A DNA stretch of 35,579 bases from Arthrobacter sp. SO3 (lineage in GTDB: Bacteria; Actinomycetota; Actinomycetes; Actinomycetales; Micrococcaceae), in assembly GCF_020532825.1 (NCBI RefSeq), contig NZ_MQTS01000183.1, forward strand, positions 1 to 35,579. Reading direction: 5' to 3'. Both the position numbers and the translations under genes were made by a program. Shown one piece after another: positions 9,265 through 17,466 of this stretch (its first letter is position 1; each line of letters opens with the position of its first letter). A model generated the notes under the pieces. It was not told the DNA's origin. It was given only the letters and a program-made list of their open reading frames with translations, and ran no database searches.

Positions 9265-10047
9265 TCAGCCCAGGCCGATGGCCTTGCCGAAGAGGCTGAA
9301 GCCAACGAACGCCACGGTGTCGAGCACGGCATGGGCGATCACCAACGGCATCAGGCGCCGGGTCCTGGTGTAGACCAGCGCGAAGATCACGCCCATGATG
9401 GCGTTGCCGATGAACGGGCCGAAGCCCTGGTAGAGGTGGTAGCTGCCGCGCAGCATCGAACTGGCGAAGATCGCCAGCGGCAGGCTCCAGCCGAGCTTGG
9501 GGAGCCGGTCCAGCAGGTAGCCCACCACGATCACTTCCTCCACGACGCCGTGCCGGACCGCGGAGAGGACCAGCACGGGCACCGTCCACCAGTAGGCGTC
9601 CAGCGCGCTGGGGATGATCGACGTCGTAATACCAAGGGCTCGCCCGGCGGCGTAGAGGCCCAGCGACGGGATGCCAATCAGCGCCGCCAGACCGAAGCCC
9701 TGCAGCAGGTCCCTGCCGGGGCGCGCAAAATTGAGCCCCAGTTTCTGGAATGCCGTGGCGCCATGGCTGCCGCGGCCGGCCGGGCCAGGCGTCAGGTGGT
9801 CGGTCAGGAAGTAGAGGGCCAGGACCACCGGCACCAGGGCGAAGAAGATATCCAGCAGCTGGTAGGTGAGGTCAAAGTATTCGCGGGTGCTTTGCGAACG
9901 GTTCAGCGTCGAGGTGGCCTCGGCCAGCGGCGCCCGGGTCAGCTTGTCGAGCAACTGAACGACCGAATACACGGCGGACTGCCCCAGGGACAGGCCCAGG
10001 ACGATCCAGACTTCTAGCCGCAGGCGACGGCGGGAGGGAACCAGCAT
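9265..10047 (-). CDS. CPBP-family intramembrane protease-like protein, atypical motif
   Basis: A 260-aa membrane protein with about six to eight hydrophobic segments and the C-terminal CPBP (Rce1-like, Abi) domain. Motif 1 normally reads EExxxR. Here it is E170-E171 followed by VIVV and G176, so the usual Arg at 175 is Val. Motif 2 His is present (H204 in RGSYH) and motif 3 is H239xxxD243 in IAHAVLD. Proteolysis is therefore plausible but not assured. It is convergent with the VOC gene and divergent from the histidine phosphatase. The ATG at 10047 has AGGAA only a few nt before it. Role unknown. Confidence 0.8.
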   Translation of the reverse strand: MLVPSRRRLRLEVWIVLGLSLGQSAVYSVVQLLDKLTRAPLAEATSTLNRSQSTREYFDLTYQLLDIFFALVPVVLALYFLTDHLTPGPAGRGSHGATAFQKLGLNFARPGRDLLQGFGLAALIGIPSLGLYAAGRALGITTSIIPSALDAYWWTVPVLVLSAVRHGVVEEVIVVGYLLDRLPKLGWSLPLAIFASSMLRGSYHLYQGFGPFIGNAIMGVIFALVYTRTRRLMPLVIAHAVLDTVAFVGFSLFGKAIGLG

Positions 10048-10098
10048 GTTCCTATCTTGCCCGGTCTCGGCTTGCCCCGCCTTACCGGCGTTGCCGCC

Positions 10099-10104
10099 TA
10101 TGCT
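10099..10104 (+). promoter_or_regulatory. -10 box suggesting a leaderless histidine phosphatase mRNA
   Basis: TATGCT ends 8 nt before the ATG at 10113. With the usual 6-8 nt from -10 to start, transcription would begin at or next to the start codon. No good ribosome site is present apart from GGGG at 10106-10109, 3 nt before the ATG. The -35 is unclear. Confidence 0.4.
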
Positions 10105-10112
10105 TGGGGTTT

Positions 10113-10793
10113 ATGAGTGCGCCCGGAAAAATCATCATGATCCGGCACGGCCAGTCCGCCGCCAACGCCGACACCTCGATCTACAACCGGGTGCCCGATT
10201 ACCGGATCCCGCTCACCGAACGCGGCGTGGAACAGGCCCGGGCGGCCGGCGAGGAGGTCCGGCGGCTGCTGGACGGGCGCCAGGTCTGCGTGTACGTCTC
10301 CCCCTATCTGCGCGCCTACCAGACCCTTGAGGCGCTCAACCTCGGTCCGCAGATCGAGCGGGTGATCGAGGAGCCGCGGCTGCGGGAACAGGACTGGGCC
10401 AACTTCCAGATCGCCGGCGAGATCGAGGACCAGAAGGAACTCCGCAACGCGTACGGCCACTTCTTCTACCGCTTCCGGGAAGGCGAGTCCGGCTCCGATG
10501 TCTATGACAGGGTCTCGTCCTTCATGGAGACCCTGTACCGGCACTGGTCCAGGCCGGACTACGCCCCGAACGCGCTGTTCGTGACCCACGGGCTCACCAT
10601 GCGGCTGTTCTGCATGCGCTGGTTCCACTGGTCGGTGGAGTACTTCGAGTCCCTCAACAACCCGGACAACGCCGAGGTCCGCACCCTGTACCGCACCGGG
10701 GAGGGCAAGTACGGGCTGGACAAGCCGTTCAGCCAGTGGGAGGCCCGGCGGATCGATGAGACCGTGCTGGACGCCCCGCCGATGTTCTTCTAG
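10113..10793 (+). CDS. Histidine phosphatase (phosphoglycerate mutase-like) family protein
   Basis: A 226-aa cytosolic protein of the histidine phosphatase superfamily. The catalytic RHG motif (MIRHGQSAAN) places the phospho-accepting histidine at H12, with the second conserved His in VTHGLTMR in the C-terminal half and the acidic REQDWANF in between. The substrate is not evident; many single-copy actinobacterial members act on phosphosugars or small phosphate esters. The ATG at 10113 gives a normal N-terminus; a TTG three codons upstream is less likely. Its TAG stop (10791-10793) shares the palindrome CTAG with the stop of the convergent hutI gene. Confidence 0.88.
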   Translation: MSAPGKIIMIRHGQSAANADTSIYNRVPDYRIPLTERGVEQARAAGEEVRRLLDGRQVCVYVSPYLRAYQTLEALNLGPQIERVIEEPRLREQDWANFQIAGEIEDQKELRNAYGHFFYRFREGESGSDVYDRVSSFMETLYRHWSRPDYAPNALFVTHGLTMRLFCMRWFHWSVEYFESLNNPDNAEVRTLYRTGEGKYGLDKPFSQWEARRIDETVLDAPPMFF

Positions 10794-12007
10794 CGGGCTC
10801 GGACGCCCGCCCGCCAGACGGCGTGCGTCAGCGGAATGCCGGGCCGGTAGGCGAGGTGGGTGGCCGAGGGCGCGTTGAGCAGGTGCAGGTCCGCGCGGTG
10901 GCCGACGGCGATCGAGCCGACGGCGCGTTCGCCGTCGACGTCGTTGCCGGACTCCCGGCCGAGGGCCAGCGCGCCGCCATACGTCGCGGCACGCACGGCC
11001 TCGTGGACGCTGAGGCGCATCTGGAGCACGGCCGTGGTGACGCAGAACGCCATCGAGCTGGTGTAGGAGGTGCCGGGGTTGCAGTTGGATGCCAGCGCGA
11101 GCTGCACGCCGGCGTCGAGCAGTTCCCGGCCCGGTGCCAGCGGCTGGCGGGTGGACAGATCGCAGGCCGGCAGGCAGGTCGCCACCGTGCCGCGGGCAGT
11201 TCCTGTGACACTGTCACCGCCGTCCCAGCCGGCCCAGCTGGCCGCGAGGGCCTCGACGTCGGCGGCGGACAGGTAGTTCACGTGGTCCACGCTGGCCGCG
11301 CCGAATTCCACCGCCAGCCGGACCCCGGGTCCTTCGCCGAGCTGGTTGCCGTGCACGCGCAGCCCCAGTCCGGCGTCCCGGCAGGCCTGGAGCACGCGCC
11401 GGGACTGGGCCTCGTCGAAGGCGCCCCGCTCGCAGAAGACGTCGGCCCAGCGCACGAACGGCCGGACGGCGGAGAGCATCGGGCCGCAGACCAGCTCCGT
11501 GTATTCCTCGGCGTCCATCCCGTCGGGCACCAGGTGGGCGCCCAGGTAGGTGACCTCGTCGACCACGGTGGAGGCGATCCGGGCGCTGCGGGCCTCGTTT
11601 TCGACGTCCAGTCCGTAGCCGGTCTTGGTCTCAAGGTAGGTGGTGCCCTGCGAGACGGCCTCGGCCATCCGGCCCATGGCGAGCCGGGTGAGGTCGAAAT
11701 CGCTGGTGCTCCGGGTGGCTCCGGTGGTCACCGCGATCCCGCCGGCGCTGTAGCTCTCCCCCGCCATCCGGGCCTCGAACTCGGCGGTCCGGTCCCCGGC
11801 GAAGATGAGGTGGGTGTGGGAATCGACCCAGCCGGGCAGCAGGGCCCTGCCGCCGGCGTCGACGGACTCGTCGGCGGCCGGCGCGTCGGCCGCCGGCCCC
11901 AGCCAGGCGATCCGTTCGCCCTCGACCAGCACGGCCGCGTTCTTCAGGACGCGGTGTTCCCGGTCCTGGGTCATCAGCTCGGCGATGTTGGTTATCAGGG
12001 TGCTCAT
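10790..12007 (-). CDS. hutI: Imidazolonepropionase
   Basis: A 405-aa metal-dependent amidohydrolase that opens 4-imidazolone-5-propionate to N-formimino-L-glutamate in histidine degradation. The first-strand metal motif is H64-x-H66 in VDSHTHLIFAGDR. TKTGYGL, LRVHGNQLGEGPG and SNCNPGTSYTSSM are the family's substrate and metal motifs. No other hut gene is visible in the window. It begins 11 bp after the FAD dehydrogenase gene, so the two are probably cotranscribed. The start ATG at 12007 is followed directly by homology; the frame remains open upstream through the neighbouring gene in another frame. The stop overlaps the histidine phosphatase stop. Confidence 0.93.
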   Translation of the reverse strand: MSTLITNIAELMTQDREHRVLKNAAVLVEGERIAWLGPAADAPAADESVDAGGRALLPGWVDSHTHLIFAGDRTAEFEARMAGESYSAGGIAVTTGATRSTSDFDLTRLAMGRMAEAVSQGTTYLETKTGYGLDVENEARSARIASTVVDEVTYLGAHLVPDGMDAEEYTELVCGPMLSAVRPFVRWADVFCERGAFDEAQSRRVLQACRDAGLGLRVHGNQLGEGPGVRLAVEFGAASVDHVNYLSAADVEALAASWAGWDGGDSVTGTARGTVATCLPACDLSTRQPLAPGRELLDAGVQLALASNCNPGTSYTSSMAFCVTTAVLQMRLSVHEAVRAATYGGALALGRESGNDVDGERAVGSIAVGHRADLHLLNAPSATHLAYRPGIPLTHAVWRAGVRAR

Positions 12008-12018
12008 GGGTCCATTCT

Positions 12019-13131
12019 TCAGCGCCGGATGGACCAGCGTGTCGCCGCCAGCGCCTCCGCTGTCCGGGATACCGGACCGGCCGCCGCAGCGGCCGCGCTT
12101 CCCTGGCCGGCGAGGATGAGTCCGGCGGCCAGTTCGGCGATGCCGGAGGAAGTCTGGAAGCCGTAGCCGCCCTGTCCGGCGAGCCAGAAGAATCCGGGGG
12201 CCTCGGCGTCGAACCCCACCACCGGGGCGCCGTCGGCCGCTTCCGTGCGCAGCCCGGTCCAGGCCTGGCGGACGCCGCGGATGCCAAGCGTGGTGAGGGC
12301 GTTGAGCCGGGCGATGAGTGCCTCGATGTCCCCCGGGTGCGGCTGCGCGTCCTCGGGCCCGCTCGGCTCGTGTTCCGAGGGCGAGATCAGGACCTGCTCG
12401 CCGTCGCGCCGGAAATAGAATGAGTCGTCGGCGGCGGCCACCATGGGGCTGCTTTCCGGGAGGGGACGCCCGACGTCGACGATCGCCGCGGTGCGCCGGT
12501 AGGGCTGCAGCTGGACCTTCTCGACGCCGCTGAGCACGGCAAGTTCGTCGGCCCAGGCGCCGGCGGCGTTGACCACGACGGCGGCCTGGAAGCCTTCCTG
12601 GCCGGCGCCCAGTTCCCAGCCGGAGCCGAGGCGCTGGGCCGAGTGGACGCGGGCGCCGGTGATGATGTCCACACCGCCGGCTTCCGCGAGCCGGCGGTGG
12701 TCCTCGAGCAGCAGGGGCGCGTTGCAGGCGAAGGAGCCGGTATCCAGGCCGGCGGCGGAGAAGGAGTCCGGGAGCAGTACCGGGCAGAGTTCCAGTGCCT
12801 CGGCGTGGGTGATCGGCCGCATGTGGCCGCTGGCCTGCTCCCGCACGGCGGCGTCGTCGCCGATCAGCATGAAGCTGCGCGGTGAGAGCACCGGTTCCGG
12901 CCGGTCGGCGTCCTGGGCGGCGATAAGTTCGAGGGTCCGGAGCGTGAGCTCCTGGACCGCGAGGGGCCCGTAGCTGGGGATCAGCTGCCGGGCCGAGCGC
13001 GCCGAGGTGTGGTAGGCCAGCGTCTGCTCGGCTTCCACCAGCGCGACGCTGCATTTCCCGGCAAGGGCTGAGGCAAGGGACAGGCCGGCGATACCGCCGC
13101 CGACAATCACGACATCGTAATTAGCTGACAT
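12019..13131 (-). CDS. FAD-dependent amino acid dehydrogenase, DauA-like
   Basis: A 370-aa DAO-superfamily flavoprotein. The FAD-binding VVIVGGGIAG has its GxGxxG at residues 11-16. AYHTSARSA, VVNAAGAWADELA, LQPYRR and FFWLAGQGGYGFQTSS resemble D-arginine dehydrogenase (DauA), which oxidises D-amino acids to 2-keto acids. The substrate is not certain; glycine or another small amine from the adjacent Kbl reaction is also possible. The ATG at 13131 has AAGGAtGGG just before it; the open frame upstream looks non-coding. It is third in the tdh-kbl-FAD-hutI series, with a strong hairpin in the 83-bp gap after kbl and 11 bp before hutI. Confidence 0.85.
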   Translation of the reverse strand: MSANYDVVIVGGGIAGLSLASALAGKCSVALVEAEQTLAYHTSARSARQLIPSYGPLAVQELTLRTLELIAAQDADRPEPVLSPRSFMLIGDDAAVREQASGHMRPITHAEALELCPVLLPDSFSAAGLDTGSFACNAPLLLEDHRRLAEAGGVDIITGARVHSAQRLGSGWELGAGQEGFQAAVVVNAAGAWADELAVLSGVEKVQLQPYRRTAAIVDVGRPLPESSPMVAAADDSFYFRRDGEQVLISPSEHEPSGPEDAQPHPGDIEALIARLNALTTLGIRGVRQAWTGLRTEAADGAPVVGFDAEAPGFFWLAGQGGYGFQTSSGIAELAAGLILAGQGSAAAAAAGPVSRTAEALAATRWSIRR

Positions 13132-13155
13132 GGTCCCATCCTTGCAGACGGAAAC

Positions 13156-13185
13156 GGTTGCGGCGCCGTTTGTGGCGCCGCAACC
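13156..13185. terminator. Perfect hairpin in the kbl-FAD gene gap
   Basis: GGTTGCGGCGCC (13156-13167) pairs with 13174-13185 around a 6-nt loop. On the minus strand it follows the kbl stop by 29 nt and is followed by GTTTCCGTCTG, which is not a strong U-tract. It may partly terminate the tdh-kbl transcript or stabilise its 3' end, lowering expression of the two downstream genes. Confidence 0.55.
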
Positions 13186-13214
13186 TTGGATCTGCCCTGC
13201 CGGTGGACCTCCGT

Positions 13215-14423
13215 TCAGCCGGCGACGGCGGCGCGGCTGCGCACGAAGGCCTGCACGCACGCCTCGACGTCTTCGGCGCTGTGCGCGGCGGAGAGCTGCA
13301 CGCGGATCCGGGCGGCGCCCTTGGGCACCACGGGGTAGCTGAACGCGGTGACGAAGACTCCGTTGTGCAGCATTGCATCCGCCACCCGGGCGGCCATCAC
13401 AGCGTCGCCGAACATAACCGGAACGATCGCGTGCTCGCCCGGGAGCAACTCGAAGCCCTCCTCGGACATCCGGTTCCGGAACAGCCCGGCGTTGGCGAAG
13501 AGCTTGCTGCGCAGTTCCCCGGAGTTCTCCACGAGGTCCAGGGCCGTGAGCGTCGCCGCGACGATGGCCGGGGCCAGCGAGTTGGAGAACAGGTACGGCC
13601 GGGCCTTCTGGCGGAGCATGGCGACGACTTCGCGGCGGCCGGAGACGTAGCCGCCGGAGGCACCGCCCAGGGCCTTGCCGAAGGTGCCGGTGTAGATGTC
13701 CACCCGGTCCGAGACGCCGGCGTGCTCCGGGGTGCCTGCACCGCTGGCGCCCATAAAGCCGACGGCGTGGGAGTCGTCCACCATGACCATGGCGTCGTAT
13801 TTTTCCGCGAGGTCGCAGATCGCTTCCAGCGGGGCGAGGAAACCGTCCATCGAGAAGACGCCGTCGGTGACGATGATCTTGCGGCGGGCCGGGTTCTCCT
13901 GTGTGGTGGCCTCGATCAGCTTTGATTCGAGGTCTGCCATGTCCTGGTTGGCGTAGCGAAAGCGCTGGGCCTTGCAGAGCCGGATGCCGTCGATGATCGA
14001 GGCGTGGTTCAGCGCGTCGGAGATGACCGCGTCTTCCGGGCCGAAGAGCGATTCGAACACGCCGCCGTTGGCGTCGAAGCAGCTGGAGAACAGGATGGTG
14101 TCCTCGGTGCCGAGGAACTTCGAGACGCGTTCCTCGAGGGCCAGGTGCAGGTCCTGGGTGCCGCAGATGAACCGGACGCTGGCCATGCCGAAGCCGCGCT
14201 CGTCCATTGCGGACTTGGCGGCGGCGATGATCTCCGGGTGGTCCGCGAGGCCCAGGTAGTTGTTGGCGCAGAAGTTCAGCACGTCGGCGCTGGACTCGCC
14301 GATCTGCCCGGCCTTGATGTGGTTGGCCTGGGGCGAGTCGATGTGCCGCTCGGTCTTGAACAGGCCGGCACTGCGGATCTCGTCCAGTTCGTGCTGCAAC
14401 TGGTCCTTGATGGCTGAATACAT
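13215..14423 (-). CDS. kbl: Glycine C-acetyltransferase (2-amino-3-ketobutyrate CoA ligase)
   Basis: A 402-aa alpha-oxoamine synthase family PLP enzyme that cleaves 2-amino-3-ketobutyrate with CoA into glycine and acetyl-CoA, the second step of threonine catabolism after Tdh. The PLP lysine is K250 in [27 protein letters not shown] (213-225) carries the cofactor Asp and His, and [11 protein letters not shown] (50-60) is the family N-terminal motif. GAGGAG lies 8 nt before the ATG. It is 49 bp downstream of tdh on the same strand, so the two form the standard tdh-kbl pair. Confidence 0.96.
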   Translation of the reverse strand: MYSAIKDQLQHELDEIRSAGLFKTERHIDSPQANHIKAGQIGESSADVLNFCANNYLGLADHPEIIAAAKSAMDERGFGMASVRFICGTQDLHLALEERVSKFLGTEDTILFSSCFDANGGVFESLFGPEDAVISDALNHASIIDGIRLCKAQRFRYANQDMADLESKLIEATTQENPARRKIIVTDGVFSMDGFLAPLEAICDLAEKYDAMVMVDDSHAVGFMGASGAGTPEHAGVSDRVDIYTGTFGKALGGASGGYVSGRREVVAMLRQKARPYLFSNSLAPAIVAATLTALDLVENSGELRSKLFANAGLFRNRMSEEGFELLPGEHAIVPVMFGDAVMAARVADAMLHNGVFVTAFSYPVVPKGAARIRVQLSAAHSAEDVEACVQAFVRSRAAVAG

Positions 14424-14472
14424 GGGTTGTGCTCCTCAGCTGGTGGGGTCGGTGGGCCGAATCGGTGGCGGG

Positions 14473-15519
14473 TTAGAAGCAGGTCCAGTCGAGGACGACT
14501 TTGCCGCCCACCCCGGCGCGGGCGATCTCGAAGCCCTTTTCCCAGTCGGTGGCGGGGAGGGTGTCCGTCACGACGGCGGAGATGTTGGCGCGCAGGACCG
14601 GGTTGGAGGACAGCATGGCGCTCATGGCGTACCAGGTCTCGAACATTTCGCGGCCGTAGATGCCCTTCATGGTCAGCATATGCGTGACCACTTTGCCCCA
14701 GTCGATGTCGATGGACTGGCTGGGCAGTCCCAGCATCGCGATCCGGCCGCCGTGGTTCATGTTCTCGATCATCTCAGGCAGGGCCGTGGGGTGTCCCGAC
14801 ATTTCCATGCCGATGTCGAACCCCTCGCGCATGCCCAGCTCGCGCTGGGCGTCCTTGACGCGCATCCTGGAGACATCGATCGCGAGGTCGACGCCGAGGG
14901 TGCGGGCCAGTTCCAGCCGCGGGGCGGAGACGTCCGTGATGGCGATCTTGCGGGCGCCGGCGTGGCGGGCGACGGCGATGGCCATCAGCCCGATGGGCCC
15001 GGCCCCGGTGATCAGCACATCCTCACCGACGAGGGGGAAGCTGAGCGCGGTGTGGACGGCGTTGCCGAAGGGGTCGAAGATGGCGCCGAGTTCCGGCGTG
15101 ACCGAGGGGTCCTGGTGCACCCAGACGTTGGTTTCGGGGATCACGACGAACTCGGCGAAGGCGCCGTCGCGCTGGACGCCGACGCTGACGGTGTTGATGC
15201 ACATCTGCTTGCGGCCGGCGCGGCAGTTGCGGCAGATGCCGCAGACGATGTGGCCTTCGCCGGAGACGCGGTCGCCGACCTTGACGTCCAGGACGTCCTC
15301 GCCGGTCTCGACGACTTCGCCGTAGAACTCGTGGCCGGCGATCAGGGGGGCGTTGATGATGCTCTGCGCCCAGGCGTCCCACGACTGGATGTGCAGGTCG
15401 GTGCCGCAGATGCCGGTGGTCATGACCCGGATCTTTACGTCGCTGGGGCCGGTCTCCGGTTCGGGGCGGTCGACCAGTTCGAATCCTGCGTGGGCGCCGG
15501 CTTTGTAGAGAGCCTTCAT
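14473..15519 (-). CDS. tdh: L-threonine 3-dehydrogenase
   Basis: A 348-aa zinc-dependent medium-chain dehydrogenase that oxidises threonine to 2-amino-3-ketobutyrate with NAD+. Catalytic zinc ligands C38 (GICGTDLHI) and H63-E64 (AGHEFYGEV) are present. The structural zinc site has C93, C96, C99 and C107, and the cofactor motif GAGPIG follows in the Rossmann domain. The ATG at 15519 has AGGAA 5-6 nt before it and homology starts there. It is first in the tdh-kbl-FAD-hutI series and divergent from a LysR gene, which is the obvious candidate regulator. Confidence 0.96.
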   Translation of the reverse strand: MKALYKAGAHAGFELVDRPEPETGPSDVKIRVMTTGICGTDLHIQSWDAWAQSIINAPLIAGHEFYGEVVETGEDVLDVKVGDRVSGEGHIVCGICRNCRAGRKQMCINTVSVGVQRDGAFAEFVVIPETNVWVHQDPSVTPELGAIFDPFGNAVHTALSFPLVGEDVLITGAGPIGLMAIAVARHAGARKIAITDVSAPRLELARTLGVDLAIDVSRMRVKDAQRELGMREGFDIGMEMSGHPTALPEMIENMNHGGRIAMLGLPSQSIDIDWGKVVTHMLTMKGIYGREMFETWYAMSAMLSSNPVLRANISAVVTDTLPATDWEKGFEIARAGVGGKVVLDWTCF

Positions 15520-15683
15520 GGGCGTTCCTAACTGTGTTCTTCTTGAGGCACGTTTTTGATCCGCTGCCTTAGGACAGCTTGTGTGGGACAACTCACCCCC
15601 ATTAGAGCCGCTGCAAAGCATTAGCACAACCGGAGTTTTCTCAATCGACGATTTAGATTTTCCTTGTGCATATACTGGGCGGC
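15520..15683. promoter_or_regulatory. Divergent promoter region, tdh and LysR
   Basis: This 164-bp gap is clearly richer in A/T than its surroundings, especially 15600-15680. On the plus strand TATACT (15671-15676) ends 7 nt before the LysR ATG, so that transcript may be leaderless. The TTGT-GTGGG-ACAA dyad around 15580 and other short repeats could be LysR sites, but none is strong. Confidence 0.45.
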
Positions 15684-16589
15684 ATGGAAATCCACCAGCT
15701 GGAAATGCTCCGCGAACTCGGGGCGCTCGGGAGCGTCAAGGCCGTCGCCGAAACCCTGCTCGTCACGCCCTCGGCGGTCTCGCAGCAGCTGGCGGCCCTG
15801 CAGAAATCCGTGGAGGTGCCGCTGACCCGCAAGGAGGGCCGGAACCTGGTCCTGACCGAGGCCGGGCAGGTGCTCGCGGACGCCGGGGCCGCCGTCGTCA
15901 GCGCCATGGCGGACGCCCGGACGGCGATCGGCGCTTACCACGGCTCCCCGGTGGCGCCGGTGACCCTCAGCGGTTTCCACAGTGCGGGGCAGGCGCTGTT
16001 CGCCCCGCTCGCCCGGCTGCTGGCCGGGCCGGGGCAGCCGCGGATCCTGCTCTCTGACGAGGACGTGGCCCAGCAGGAATTCCCGGCGCTGACGGCACGG
16101 TATGACCTGGTGCTGGCGCACCGGATGGACCACAGCCCGCGCTGGCCGCAGGAGCGCGTCGCGGTGATTCCGCTCGCGCACGAGCCGCTGGATGTCGCAC
16201 TGCCGGCCGGACACCGGCTGGCCGGCCAGCGGTCGGTGTCGGCGGACGACGTCGTCGGCGAACCCTGGGTAACCAGCCACGCCGGCTACTCCCCCGCGGA
16301 TGTCCTCTCCGCCGTCGCGGCCGTCTCCAGCAAGGAACTGAACATCGTCCACCGGATCAACGATTACTCCACGGTGGCGGCGCTGGTGGCGACTGGCAGC
16401 GTGATCGGACTGCTGCCCCGGTACACGGCACGGCCGGTGTTGAACCCGGGCATTGTGCTGCGGCCGCTGGAGGGCATCAGCACCCGGCGCCGGATCGACG
16501 TCCTGGCCCGGCCGGAGAACCTTAAGCGCAAATCGGTCATGATGGTCTGCGATGCGCTGCAGACCATCATGACCGGGCTGGTCACCTGA
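15684..16589 (+). CDS. LysR-family transcriptional regulator, divergent from tdh
   Basis: A 301-aa LysR-type regulator with an N-terminal winged HTH (about residues 3-60, including [12 protein letters not shown]) and a C-terminal effector-binding domain. The N-terminus [18 protein letters not shown] is typical. The ATG at 15684 is preferred over an in-frame GTG at 15666, because that GTG would lie upstream of the TATACT box. Its position suggests it controls the threonine-degradation genes across the gap; the effector is unknown. The gene is convergent with the next minus-strand gene, with a 64-bp gap and no strong terminator visible. Confidence 0.88.
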   Translation: MEIHQLEMLRELGALGSVKAVAETLLVTPSAVSQQLAALQKSVEVPLTRKEGRNLVLTEAGQVLADAGAAVVSAMADARTAIGAYHGSPVAPVTLSGFHSAGQALFAPLARLLAGPGQPRILLSDEDVAQQEFPALTARYDLVLAHRMDHSPRWPQERVAVIPLAHEPLDVALPAGHRLAGQRSVSADDVVGEPWVTSHAGYSPADVLSAVAAVSSKELNIVHRINDYSTVAALVATGSVIGLLPRYTARPVLNPGIVLRPLEGISTRRRIDVLARPENLKRKSVMMVCDALQTIMTGLVT

Positions 16590-16653
16590 CCGGCCCCGGG
16601 GCGTGTCATGCGATCGTGCAGACGACCACTACCCGGCACGTGGGAGGCACCCC

Positions 16654-17298
16654 CTACGGGGCCTGCCCCGCGGCCTGGTCTTTCCAGTGCCCGTGGCCGA
16701 GGTGCTTGCCCACTCCATTGCCCAATCCCGTGCCGACTCCGTTGCCCGGCCCCGGAACGCCCTGGGCTCCGGCGACAATGTGCATTGCCGTGATGCCGGA
16801 CCCGTCCTTGACGCCTGTGATCCGTACCTGTTCGCCGGTTGCGAGGTCCGCTGCGGTGGCTGCGGTGGGCTTGAGCCGCTTGCCCGCACTGTCTCTCTGA
16901 ACCGTGCCGTCTGCGGCAGGAGGGGGCAGTTTCATGACTTTTGTTCCGGCGTTGAGGACGTAGGTCTGGCTGAAGCCGTCCTCGCTCTTGACGGTGATCG
17001 ACGCACTGCTGACGGACTCGATGGCGCCCTGCTGTGTCAGTCGGGTCTCGAATCCGCCGTCGTCCTTTTTGACCATGCCTTCGCCATGCAGTGGCACGGC
17101 ACGGTTTTTCTTCTGGGCCTGCCCTTCGGCGGGCGAATGACCGGGTGGCTGGGCCGCCGAAGTCGTGGGGCTGGCTAACGGGGTCGCTGACGGTGCGGCG
17201 CCGGCCCAGACTGCAGCCGCCCCGGCCCCGCTAAGGGCGACGACGATTCCGCCCGCCAATACGATTCTTCGCCATCCGTTGCGCTGTGGAACCGCCAT
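16654..17298 (-). CDS. Membrane-anchored DUF5666-like protein
   Basis: A 214-aa protein. Residues about 9-33 form one hydrophobic signal/anchor segment (RRIVLAGGIVVALSGAG), followed by an Ala/Pro/Ser/Thr-rich linker. A beta-rich region then contains GAIESVSSASITVKSEDG and later DLATGEQVRITGV, a pattern seen in DUF5666/OB-like extracytoplasmic domains. The C-terminus is Gly/Asn/His-rich (GNGVGTGLGNGVGKHLGHGH), perhaps metal-binding. The start at 17298 has GGGGGAAGGG about 6-8 nt upstream; the longer open frame crosses an inverted repeat and is unlikely. Function unknown. Confidence 0.75.
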   Translation of the reverse strand: MAVPQRNGWRRIVLAGGIVVALSGAGAAAVWAGAAPSATPLASPTTSAAQPPGHSPAEGQAQKKNRAVPLHGEGMVKKDDGGFETRLTQQGAIESVSSASITVKSEDGFSQTYVLNAGTKVMKLPPPAADGTVQRDSAGKRLKPTAATAADLATGEQVRITGVKDGSGITAMHIVAGAQGVPGPGNGVGTGLGNGVGKHLGHGHWKDQAAGQAP

Positions 17299-17395
17299 TG
17301 GTTCGCCCTTCCCCCTGCCCGGCCTGGCACCGGAACCTTGGGCACCAGCATAGGGCCGGAACGGCTGGCTGAACATGGCCCCGTTAACCCGACAA

Positions 17396-17447
17396 GCCCG
17401 CAGTTGTGGACGTTCTAAGAAGGCTCGAAACGTCCACAACTGCGGGC
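17396..17447. repeat. Perfect long inverted repeat after gatB
   Basis: Arms of 19 nt (17396-17414 and 17429-17447; core CCGCAGTTGTGGACGTT) flank a 14-nt loop. It lies 20 nt beyond the gatB stop and upstream of the next minus-strand gene. It is unrelated in sequence to the family A repeats but similar in size and position, and may serve as a transcript end. Confidence 0.85.
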
Positions 17448-17466
17448 CAGTTGGGCAGGGCGGGTG

